From Sebastes aleutianus (lineage: Eukaryota > Chordata > Actinopteri > Perciformes > Sebastidae), in the NCBI GenBank assembly GCA_916700875.1, contig CAKAKS010000034.1, positions 12,854,195 through 12,918,194 of the forward strand: DNA of 64,000 nucleotides. Reading direction: 5' to 3'. Each line of letters begins with the position of its first letter. Position 1 is the stretch's first letter. Below, piece after piece: positions 1 through 11,900 of the stretch. The translations under genes and the position numbers were made by a program. A model generated the notes under the pieces. That model was not told the origin of the DNA. It did no database searches and worked only from the letters and a program-made list of their open reading frames with translations.

Positions 1-857
1 TAGGCCGATATGGTAAACAGCAGGTGAAGCAGCATTTTAGATTGGCTTGAAACCAACCACGGGGAAGGGGAGCTGAGAGAGAGGAGCTGTGATTTAAAAC
101 GTTCCTCACCGTCTCTCTCTATCTCTCATCCTTATGGCATCTGTCACAAGACCTGGCAGCTGTTGCAGCTCTGAGAAAATGTGCCTCTTCTGAGAACAAC
201 AGGGAGAATCAGAGACTTCTTCATTACAATAGAGTAGCCTGCTGGTGGAGCGTAACAAACGGCTGATCAGACAGGAGAGCTGTGCAATTTCATGCTCGTA
301 CATGACGTGTTTCTTTTTTATCTTACGTATTCAAATGAGATCTGCAGCACAGGGGACGTCGCTGTTATATTATATGCCAACAGCTGGTGTTTGTGATATG
401 TGAATCGTTAGACAAAAGTGACTCAAATGAAGTAGTTACAGTCAAAGTTTCATCGTGTTATTGTTCGGTATTTCGACCAGATTTATGCCCAGCGTAGGAC
501 ACAGTATGCATCACCCCCTTAAAAACATTTTTTCCCATGCGCTTTTTTGTTGTTCGTACAATTGTGTGGAGAATGTGCTTTGTTCACAGTCCCTATTCAA
601 TGCCGGCCGGAGAGACGTATTGGTGGAAAGCCCTGTCAGCAGGAGATAAAAAAGTTTTCTCGGCTGGTAAAAAAACAATCCCTTAAATGAACTGTACTTC
701 TATAATGGCTTTTTAGAGCATACAAAACTATAAACTCACTTCTTAAAACGCTCATAGAAGGCAATAGGGACATCAAAATCATCATGAAGTAGGATTTGGT
801 CACTTGTGTCGACAATGAGTACAGCAGATATTTTGGAAATTCACATGATGTTTACAG
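1..857. other. intergenic DNA upstream of sash1
   Basis: No gene recognised. The open frames are short (under 75 codons), have no familiar motif and no splice-site support. The sequence is AT-rich and unstructured until the inverted-repeat element that begins at 858. Confidence 0.6.
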
Positions 858-1379
858 TTAAAGGGGAACTACTGCCATTTTCAAAATTCAGACATGTTAT
901 TCCTATGGTCTAAGACAGTCCAAAAAATATTACTAAACATGAACAACTCTCTCCCAAATACAAAAACTAGAGTGCTAAAACTCAAACTTGTGATGTCATA
1001 GGGTATAAAGTGTGGATCTGCTCCATAGACAATGAATAGGGAGAGATGTTTTAGATGACACTGAGAGCACCCACGGGAAATGTTCCGAGCATATGGGAAC
1101 ATTTCTGTTTCACAACTGAGAACACTACAATAGAATGAAGCTCATTTGGGTATAAAAAAAAAGAAAACAAACATTCTGCGAGTCCACAAAATCAGTCTCC
1201 TATTCATTGTTTATGGAGCAGCTCCAGACTTTATACAACACTATGACATCACAAGTTTGAGACTCTTGTTTCTGGCTTTGAGAGAGAGAGTAGCTCATGT
1301 TCACACATATTGATTGAACTTTACTAGGCCATAGAAATAACATATTGGAATTCCTAATTGAGGTGGTGTTCCCCTTTAA
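858..1379. mobile_element. fold-back MITE with long inverted repeats (TTAA ends)
   Basis: The left end (from 858, TTAAAGGGGAAC) is the reverse complement of the right end (GTTCCCCTTTAA, ending 1379). The pairing continues inward: 965-1041 matches the reverse complement of about 1195-1262, including a block with TGATGTCATA and one with CTGCTCCAT. The two halves therefore form a palindrome of roughly 250 nt arms. There is no coding capacity. TTAA at both ends suggests a piggyBac-like target preference, which is an inference. Confidence 0.75.
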
Positions 1380-2020
1380 AGGGACTGTTTGTAACTTTTT
1401 ACACGTATAAATCTACCGGGTCGGGTTCCCATGCGCGCTCGCGTGTGGCCGGAGTCTCTGCTCCTCTGCCTGCTTGCCTTCACTCACACAACGCGCGCGT
1501 TCTCACTCCACCTCTAGATGTGCATGCGCGCACACTACACACTGCAGAAGACTTAGTTTAGCTCTGAGAATATCTAGTGAATGTACAGTGGACGTTTGTG
1601 CAGAAATAACTGCTGCAGCTCCTCCAGACCTACAGAGGTTTCCCGTGTCTTGTGAAGTGACGGGGCTCCTCAACGAGTTACGTTATCGTCTCCGACCGGG
1701 TGCCGGTGTCTCCCTCCGGGCGCAGTCGGTAGACGATAACGTTTCTCTTCCGGCTGAAGCAGGAAAAGCCAACACTAGGATCAGCAGTGATTCATGGAGA
1801 GACCTCCGTCTGGTCAGCTAACATTACTGCCAAGCAGCTGAAATATAGAGTGATATTGTGGTTTTAGCTGACGTGTGTCGCCTCACTGTTTTGAGCGATG
1901 CTCGTTCATGTCTATGAAGAGCGAGCACAAGCGCGAGCCCGACGCTGACTTTCGTTGACTTAACAGCCACAGGTGTCACTGTTAACAAGCATTTCTGAAA
2001 GTTACAAATAGTCCCTTTAA
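1376..2020. mobile_element. TTAA-bounded non-autonomous element, 645 bp
   Basis: The ends are imperfect inverted repeats: TTAAAGGGACTGTTTGTAAC at 1376 and its counterpart GTTACAAATAGTCCCTTTAA ending at 2020. The interior is unusually CpG-rich (1430-1750) and holds a smaller stem, ACGTTATCGTCT (1680-1691) against AGACGATAACGT (1731-1742). It abuts the preceding fold-back element at a shared TTAA. I see no transposase. Confidence 0.75.
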
Positions 2021-2041
2021 ATTAGCTGGTGTTCCCCTTTA
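2021..2041. repeat. orphan end of the 858-1379 element
   Basis: This short piece repeats the terminal sequence of the element ending at 1379 (GGTGTTCCCCTTTAA) in direct orientation. The 645 bp element is therefore flanked by two copies of the same end. Confidence 0.55.
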
Positions 2042-2099
2042 AAACAAAATGTGTGTTATGCGCAAAATATATTAGATTACTCCAACAAACTTGTCATTT

Positions 2100-2203
2100 G
2101 ACTTATTATTGGAATATTAATGATTTGTCAGTAGTCTGAGTTAATTCCTGGCCATTGTGCTCTCTGGCACGGGACATTGTGCTGTAATGTTTTGTTGGGA
2201 GGA

Positions 2204-2252
<49 letters not shown>

Positions 2253-2801
2253 GGGAGGCGCAGTGTTTGGAGGATTTGCTCTGTGCTCTGTGTGCTCCGG
2301 GCGGTTCTCTCACTCCAAATCTTTAATGGAAATAAGCTCCATGTGTGCTCGCTTCACTAGTTTAGACACTTTTCTGTCACTCGTCGAGGGATTCCATTAA
2401 CTTTTTCGGAAACTTCTCCACTTGGACGACATATCTCCCCACCGGTTGTGTGTGGTGTGGTTTGCTTTGTGCCCGGGCACTGCACCGTGCAGAGCGGACT
2501 GAAGAGCAGAGAGGAACAACACCGCTAGGAAGTTTTTCTCTTAACTCCAACTTTTCGACGCACGAGTTGTTGTTGTGGGAGTTTTTCGCAAATATGTCCG
2601 GACGCATTTTACGCACCAAACTTCGGATCGTGCCAAACAATGTTGGAGCATTTCACCGGTGCGTCAAGGGCAACTTTGTGTAGGAGCAGCAGACCTTGGC
2701 ACGCACACACACACGTCTCGTTTGTTTGTTGCTGGTTGATCAGCAGCCTGTGGGTTTGGATTCAGTCATTGGTCTGACTGAACACAACATCTTGTAACAT
2801 C
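2100..2801 (+). promoter_or_regulatory. sash1: presumed sash1 promoter and 5' untranslated leader
   Basis: This stretch lies directly upstream of the first coding exon and must contain at least part of the leader. I cannot fix the transcription start: no convincing TATA box is visible. It contains a GT/GA microsatellite (2204-2249) and a small upstream reading frame at 2594-2683. An in-frame TGA at 2775-2777 closes the sash1 frame just before the ATG. Confidence 0.45.
2204..2249. repeat. (GT)n(GA)n microsatellite
   Basis: About 9 GT units are followed directly by about 14 GA units. It lies roughly 550 bp upstream of the sash1 start codon, within the presumed promoter or leader. Confidence 0.9.
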
Positions 2802-2909
2802 ATGGAAGGTGATCAGGAGACTGGAGAGCCTCCTCGAGCAGACAGTGCTGCTGCTGCTGCGTCCACGGACAGCTTCTCCCAACTGTGGACGGACGTTATG
2901 GGCATGCTG
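2802..2909 (+). CDS. sash1: sash1 coding exon 1 (residues 1-36)
   Basis: It encodes an acidic, Ala-rich N-terminus ending in FSQLWTDVMGML, which matches the conserved end of SASH1 exon 1. The donor is GTGAGT at 2910, phase 0. The ATG context is strong (ATCATGG), and TGA at 2775-2777 is in frame upstream, so no longer N-terminus is possible from this exon. Confidence 0.93.
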
Positions 2910-5900
2910 GTGAGTTGTGAGGTTGTGAGGTGACACCATCATATAGACTAGTTTGGGCTGCCCAAACTTTTCCCTTGGAGGGCCAAAACTGGAACTCAAT
3001 GGTGGGCCATGGGCCAAAATTAAACAACTATTGTATTATTAAGATGCAAAATGGTACTAGGATCCCAAGTTCCCTTAATTGAATATGTTTTACATATTTA
3101 GCCCCTTAAAACCCACCTGCTGAATACAATTGGGCTCATTTATGCAATTTATGCATTTCCAAGACTGTTTAGGGTCCCCACACTGCAAAAACAGCCCTAC
3201 TAGAAATAAGCCAAATATTCTTAAATTTCGACAAATTTTCTTGTTTTAGAGAAATAATCTGCCAATGGGGTAAGCAACTTTTGCTTGGCTAGAATTCTTA
3301 AAACTAGACTATAAATCTAAACACTTAAAGACTGTAATGTCTCTTAAAACTAGAAAAATAGGCCAAAAGGTTGCTTATTACAAGCAAAGAAACTGTTATG
3401 TAAGAAATGTTTACTTACAATGAGTGTTGTGCTTTCTTGATTAAGCTGACTTTAAGATTTTTTTACTTAATTTAAGAATTTACACCTTAATTAAGATTTT
3501 AATATCTTATTAAGAAAAGTTAGATATATTTTCTTAAAATGAGATTACTTTTCTAATGCAAAACTTACTTGTCAAGATAATTTTTCTTTTTAGGCCAAAA
3601 AAATAAGAAAAAAATCCTAGAAACAAGGCTTTTTTTTACTTCCTTAAAAATCCTTTTTTTGCAGTGCAGTATGTAAAAATATTAAAATACACCATTTTTA
3701 GAATAGGCAAAAATAACACATGTATACTGCATTCAAAGAACTGCATGTTTTCCCCAAAACTGCATAGTGTTATTATAAAATGGGCATGTCTGTAAAGGGG
3801 AGACTCGTCGGTACCCATCGAAACCCATTTTCAGTCACATATCTTGAGATCAGAGGTCAAGGGACCCCTTGACAAATGGCCATGCCAGTTTTTCCCCACC
3901 AAAATTTTGCCCAACTTTAGAGTGTTAGCCTCCTTCTTGACAAGCTAACATAACATGATTGGTACTAATGGAGTCCTTAGGTTTTCTAGTTTCATATGAT
4001 GCCACTATCTTCTAACCATAAACCCAAGCCGTGTACGGCCTTCAAAAGACAGTAAAGTCAGTTGGGTCTTTTAATAAAAAAAAAAGAATTTGCTAACATC
4101 TGGAGCACTTTGAACAGCCCTGATATAGACTGACTTCATAGACTCGCAACTAACTGAGAGTTTTCACCCTCATCCTCAAAGTTGACACTGATTCGCCGAT
4201 TGTGTAGCCAACTAGTCGGTGCATGCAAATTACACAACAAAACAACTGTTATATATAGGCCCCATGTTTCACATGAAGCAGCACTCTACATGTAGTCTGG
4301 GTTCAGGTGGTTTAGTTGGAGGCTGCTGGTGACTAATTCATACTGTTGAGTGGGTCGAATCTCAATGCAAACAGGAATCCAGTGAGAATATGGTATGTTG
4401 CACTTTGAAAGATTAACCTTTTGTTTGTTTTGTTTGCTGCCATGCTTCTCTGTGGCTGTTGTTGTACTTCCACACTTCATTGTTTATCCATTGGAGGACC
4501 TCAGTGAACTTTGCTGCTGTTTCTCTCCAAGTTAAACATGATGATGTTGCTGCTGAGGCCTCCAGCTGAGGAGATGTGTTGAGTCAGTCTTGTAGACTGG
4601 ATGATAAAAGATGTTTTGGCCTTCCTGAAGTTGACCTCAAGGACTCAAAGATATGCTGTGACCATCTTTGTAACATTTTACTAACTTGCATTAGAGGTCG
4701 AATGATGGATTTTTAAAGGCTGATATAATAATAGTTTGGAGAAGCTGATATGCAGATTAATCTGGTGATACATTTTGTGGGGAGAATAAACTGAAAATGG
4801 GTCAGATATGACACAAATACCACGTGTCAGATTGCTGTAAAAACAGTTATTCTTGTAAAGTATTAGCCCATATTTTCTAACCATATCGCCCGAATAATGA
4901 GTTGATGTTTTTTTCATGGAGTGGAGGATTGCTTTCTGGAAAAAATATCTCAAACTATCTAAATAATAAATGTCTTAAATGGAATTTAAAGTCTGTCGTG
5001 CATTATGGCTGGAGCTGGGGTCTTTAACAGTTGTTAAGATTATTATCAGAAGTTAATCATACGCACACAGATATTTTCAGCAAAAGTGGCCCTTATTATG
5101 TGTATGGAACCTCCATGCAAAAAGGTGATGTATGTCCCCCCAGTTCCATTGATAACGATGGTTTGTAATACGTCCTATCAGCATCATTTAATCGGCCAAA
5201 TCGATTAATCGGTCGACCTCTGATTTGCATAAGTTAAGTCCTCTTTCCCACAGTGTTTCAGTGATTCATTTGATCATAAGAGATTCTGAGTGCCCTGTTT
5301 TCTTTGTAAACTTCATTATCTCAGTCCAGACAGTCAGATGTACCGTACATGTTTGTGCCTTAAATGCTGGTGACTTTGGAGATGCTGTATATTGTAACAA
5401 CCCTCTTTTGTTTGGTCTTGATTTTACAGGCCACAGCGTCTGATTGATCTGCTGACCAAATGTGTTGCAGTCTGCTTAAAGACAGAGGTGTTAATTTGGT
5501 TTGGTCTGGCGCTGAAGATGTGAATGGTGTGTAAATGAAGGAGTGTGAGTGGATGTGTGTGGGTTGGGGAGGGTGGAGGGGAGAGACTGTCCTGCCCTCT
5601 GACACCGGGTGGGAGACCTGGCACCCAGCCAGGCAATTTATCTACATTTATTGCTCTGGAGGCAAACGTCTGCAAGGCTGTGCTCATCTTTGACGTATTT
5701 CCCCTTGAGCTGAAACACACACACACACACAGCAGCAACAAGCTTTTTGAACTCTTTTGTTCTTGGTATACATGCATCCAATACACACATCTCCACTATT
5801 TTATCCAATCATCCTTTAAAACATTAAACTTTTAAAGTTTTAACTAGTTGGTTATATTGATAAATGCATCCTTTTCTTTGCAACACAGTTGAGGGTCATG

Positions 5901-8900
5901 AACTAGATGTGACATTAATTTGAAGTAGCTAACTATCCCTCCAATAAACATACTGCATCTAAAGTAAATTCAAAGTCATCGGCCACCCCGCCAGCAGACA
6001 TGGCACGCTCTCATATTATTTCAAATTCTTGTTCCACGTACTGTATCGCTTTACATGCTTATGTCTTCAGTCTTGGGAAGGCTTGGATAGCCTGTGTGAC
6101 CGTCTTATTTTCCTATACTGGAAAGATTAGAGGTGTGAAAGTATGGAACTCGATCGGCCTTCTTGGCTGCTGACGGGGTCTTTCAAAAGTTCAGCGGGTC
6201 AGTTTGTCATACTAGAACTAACTGGTCGACAACCGTGATAATGTGTGCTCTTCTGTTGGTTGCTTCTGCTTGAGTTGATGGCAGCTTGCGGGCGTAAGTT
6301 ATGTAAATGGTTTCCAATAAAACATTGGCATTTTTTCTTTCAAGTATACAATATTATATTTTCACTATCTTAGATTGATTCATCTAATTATTGGCGTAAA
6401 AAAATAATAGTCACAATAAAAACTCACAAAAACAGAAGTCTCTTAAATGTCCCTTTTTATATAATGAGCTTTATTCCTATAACAATGTGCTCAGGCCTAT
6501 GAGATGAATATCCTGAGCACAATGAACACCATCCACCTCAAAGCAAAAATGGATCTGCTATATATAACTATTGCCCTATGACTTTCAATGGCTTTTGTTT
6601 TGCTTGGTTGCGAGCCTATATATGTGAATGCCCTTTAAAAGTTGGGCTTGCCCCAAGCGTGTTGACCCAACTTTAACTCACTGTTGCTAATGTGTTTGGT
6701 CTCGGCTCCCCACACGTGAGGACATGCCTGTACAGATAGACATCCAACCCTGATAAAGATCTGGTGAACATGCGACTCCTGTCTTTAACTGTTTACTGTA
6801 GCTTTCAGCACACATGTCAAACTCGAGAACTACTATTGACAGAGCAGATACACATTACACAGCTCCTCCACGTAATGTCATCTACATTTCAACATAAGTT
6901 TTCATCATGTAAATCAAAGAGCACTTTGGTCTGCAGTGTTTTTCCGAGGGGGGCTTGTCGTTAGGGTTAATCAGTACCCTGTTGTGGAATGTGTTTTAAT
7001 AAGAATACCGAAGTAAGCCAGTCATTTAATTGTGGTTGAAGCCGAGTAAATAGCACTTGAGCTAATTAAGAGTCAAAGGCAGTTTATGACGGAACGGCGC
7101 AGGAGCTATGGCGGTTCTAAGTGGTCGGATTTACAGATGTCTGAATGGGGATTTTGCTTCTAGTCCAATCCCACTTCTGGAGACATGAGGGGTTTTTCCT
7201 GAACTTTCTTTATTGAATGTTAAATGGACATTAAAATGGCCTGACTGGAAACAGAAAACTCTGTATCAGCATCTGTACAGACTTTAAGATCTCTAATCAC
7301 TAATAATCCATTCCTGTTCCTCACTATTGCACCTTCTTTTGGCAAATGTTCTACGACTCTGTGGGGTTCAGTGTTATCTGGAAAGACTGCTGTATTTCTT
7401 AACACAATGTGGAGGAAAGACATTTTCAAACATGCCTTCACTCTGTCGGGACAAACTTCTAATTGTGCTCCTTCCTAATCTAGTCGATTTGATCACAAAC
7501 CTGGACAGCTGACAGTCATCCGTTATTCGCTCTTTTGCTCCTCTGGAAGAAATCCCATCTTTGCTTGAAAGGTCATCTTGAGCCTTGTGGAAATATTGTA
7601 CTTGCCTGCAGGGAACCCTTCCTCTGTTTGAAGAGAGTTTTGTGGTGTTTCACACAGCGTGGGTGGGAGTTTGTCCATTTGGAAGACACTGCTCATGTAC
7701 TAGACGGCGCTTCATCTCTAGACCTAAGGATCGGATGCCGCTCTCGAGACGTGAATATTGATTGTGTCTGGGAAACATATGGTAAGATGAGGTGATCTCT
7801 ATGTTCCTCCTCCCACGTAGTACTTCATACGGAGTGGCAACATATGCTCCAGTTCTTTTTCTTGCCAAACCGCGGTTAGCTAGGCCACTTTATGTCTTTG
7901 CCAATAATGTTCTAACACAGTCTATCATAGCCTAATTTTGTCTATTGTTGCCCAATCCAACTCAGCTCACCCCCTCCTCCCTGACGTGTCTCATTATTGA
8001 GGTCACACAGAGATCTGGCAGGTTTCCTCTGTTGGGATGGCAGAGCACTGTTCTGCTCAAGCCACGGATATCCTCAGGAAGCCCTCTCTAAAGGGGGTGG
8101 GCTGTGCCCTCTGGCCTCACCTTCCTCGACAGTCATCCCCCTTGGCTTCCATGCAGGCCAACACTACATCTTAGTCACACTTCTACTGGCTTTGTGGAAT
8201 TCTCCACTACAGTACGTCCAACGTTTTTCAGAACTGCTGTATTTTTGGATGATGCAACATTGCACATGAGCAGCATTTTCTTTTCATCCACATGTCTTTA
8301 CTTATCTATTTCCACATTTATCTTATCAGGCTTCATTTCTCTTTCTCCTTCTGGTTTGTTTTCTATGATCGGTTGTAAGACGATATGGAGAAAATCAAAT
8401 ATTTTTATCAAATACCTTCGATATTGTGACGATATCATAGGGTTAACCATTGATACTTGCTTTGGTAATATTTACAAAATTTTATTTTTGATAAATAATC
8501 ATCAGTAATGTGGATATGATGACTAAGTGGGTAAAGGCAAGTAATATAACCGCTAGAACAGCCTGGTAAGTTCAGAAAATTACATCACTTTACTGTAATG
8601 CAGCCTTTAAAACCAGGAAAAGACAACACTTGTGCCATATTACATGATCCAAAACCTAAAACAATATCTAGTCTCACATCATTATATAGATATTGTATCT
8701 ATAGATTGCCCAGCCCTAATTGGTTGGCAGTACAGTGACACTACTGTACTAGTCCAGGAAATAAAATGTGGATGATCAGATCTTACCTGTTGGAGGAACT
8801 GGATGGATAGAGGGCTGGGTGGAGTAAAGGATGGATTACATGCTATTGCTTTTATGGTGACTTGTGTGGGGACTGTTGTACAGGCGATCTCTCGCACGGG

Positions 8901-11900
8901 TTGGGTTTAAGCTGGTGTATCCATGACTCAGGGTGAATGCGGATAACCCTTTTGGTTCGCTTCTTGATGAAACATTAGCACAATGCAAGACAGTCGGTGG
9001 CTATTTAAACCTGCCGTACCTGTCCTGAGGTTGCGCAGCGAGGGGAAAGTGATCACGCCACTGACGCTCAAGCGTTACATCAGATTTGCGGCTCTATTGT
9101 AAACTGTTGTCTTTGTTCTTTCCCCCTAGAGAACGGGTAGTCACCAGGCCTGTAACAATGGTTATAATACCACATACACTACCACTCAACCCATTCAGGA
9201 ATGTGAGCCCAAAGGATTGACCAGAACAAACGAGTTAAGCCCAGGCATGTCTTTATGGTTATAACATACAAGCCCTTTCTTTGAGAGACATCTAACATGA
9301 TGTGGGGAAACCTCAATTGAGTGTAACTTGATTGCCAGATTAGCTGTATGCCTTGGCAGTGATTCCTTAGTCATCAGTGCCTAGCATGCTGGTTGTGGAA
9401 TTTTTTAATAACTTTGCAAGAGATTGCTTTAGTGGAGTGCCATTCAGATGCTCTCTGTCGTGAAGAAATTGTCACTTCAGACTGGGGACTGCTCATTCTT
9501 TATAATGTGTATGCCCTAGAATAATAGAAAGAACAGCTTGTACCTAAGTATTTATTTTGTGAATCGTAAAAAAGTGGTGTGTCATGTCGTTGCATCATAG
9601 ACTAGTGAAAATGATGTCCGTTTCTGACAATGCTATAATACAGACCCAGAATGGTAGAATCTTTGGGAACTATAGCTCTAGATATAGCGTGGTAACATAG
9701 GAAGTACACAGCATTGCCTCTTTTATTAAGCCGATGCTGCTTTACTGACTTACTGAAAGTCTGATGAAAACAAATTTCTGTGGTGGTCAGAATGCCAGGA
9801 ATGCCGTGGCTAATTGATTAAGCCAGCAGAGAGGCTACTGGGTCTCCATGCTGTTTGCATTCTCATCTGTGCAACCATGCTGCCTTTTGTGAGCACATAC
9901 ACTAGCCATATATTCCAATACTAAAGCTGAGGATATTTGATTCATTTCCATTAAAGATGGGGCATGAACCATATTCATATCTTGGAATTCTGGCATGAAT
10001 GCTTATCATCTCCTCCAACGCAACCTTGAATATTGTGTAAATCACTTGGTTATGGTTCAGTAGCAGCCTTATCATACATTGCTGAAATATTTATCCACTG
10101 TGGTGCAATAGCAGTAGTTTGTGTTATGATGGTCGAACAACATGGCAGCCACTAACTCCCAGTTACTGCATTACGGCTTTTACACAGAGACTTCTCACAA
10201 GTGTCTTCCCTCAATGTCGAGTTGTGCAAAGTCTTGTAACAGAAGTGACATGCAGTCACAGTTTTTGTCTGACAGATTTCAGCTGCACAATTGGGAGTAG
10301 CCATCTCGACAGAGCTGCAGGCTCGAACAGCACATGACAACCTGGACACTCTTTACTGTATAAATACACACAAACTCACATTTTTGCTTGGGTGTTGTTT
10401 TTTTTTTTTTGTATGACTATTGTTCCAATGAAAACTGGGAGTTGTCCTCCCTCACATCCAGACCCAGGGTGGAGGAGCAGTTACATCAGCTTGAACTAGT
10501 ATTAGCCTCCATTTCAAACATACCTCCATGAAACTCGATGTGTTTATTAATGTGGTTAATTCATTTTTCAAAATGATATTTTTAGAGTGGAGGTTTGTTT
10601 GAAGGGTTAACACACAGACACCCATATGCTTTCCAGTTGGAGGATTTAATACTCATCCTTAGAATCTCTCTTATAGATGCCGATTTTTTTTTTCTTCCCA
10701 CCCAGACTCCAGATGTTTTATCCTCCTCTCACCCCACAGCTGCTCTAGTCAGTATCCCACAAATCATCCCTTGTCCAGCCTCCTCTCCCACCCTCCCTGC
10801 CCGCATTTCCAAACTGGATGTGTGGACCACTGTCAGATCCCTCCATGCTCCTCCACCTACACTCCCACGTTGACAGATTCTCTCCTAAAAATGTGGACTA
10901 AGCTCATCTGCTGACACACACAGTTGATCTAACAGCCTGAGAAAATAGTTCCTTTCTTAAGTCAGCCTCTGCGATTCTCCCAAAGGCATTGTCGCTTTCT
11001 ACACTTGTCTTCACGTGCTGCCTCACAGTGGATATACATAACTGAGCATATATGCGGTATCACTTTACTCTGGGTGGTGGTGGTGGGGTGTGAGGGTCAG
11101 CTGTGTTGGACCCCCCATGATGAGCTCATGCCACTGGAGAATTGGAGGAATCCCAGTTATTCATGCACACACATGGATGCACATCAATCTGAGAACAGCA
11201 AAGCACGTGCAGCTTTACCTGTCCACAGCCAACGTTTACATTCGAATAGGCAAATAGATCAGTACAATCATGGCATGGTGATTAAAACATCTCGGAGTTC
11301 TGTAATGAGAGCGTGCTTTCAGGCAGTGTGAGGAATGGAGGGGAAAGCATGTGTCTGCTCAGGGAATGCTCCCACCGGGAATCTCAGTCATCTCGGACCA
11401 TATGTTCGGCCAGAAACCGAATTTCTCAAGTAGTGAGAGTGGGAGGATAGATCACAGGCAGCCAAACTGGACTTTGAGACAGAACATATGTTTTGTTAGT
11501 GATATTGTCAGTAAGTAATGCCCTCATTTCATAACTTAATCCACCGAGCTGTGTTGTTTACGATCGGTCTGCCTCGGGTTTGTTTTGGTCCAATGTTTTC
11601 CAAATCTCCTGCATGCATGTGCGTGCATGCTAATGTGTGTTCACAGGGGCCTTATGCCCATGTGCATGTGAATGTGTGTGTTTGTGGCGTTCACACTCAC
11701 AGTGATCCATTCATCTGTGGCCTGGCACCCAGATAGGGAGTCCGGTTGAGAAAGACAGAGACTGAGAGAGACTGTTCGGACCCTGCACAGTGACTCAATG
11801 CTAGCTGTCTGCCTGGCACAGATTAGATCAACACTGATGAATATTCAACAGTTTGCCATCGCTGCCAGAGTGGCCCACATTTTAACCAAAGCAAGAGATG

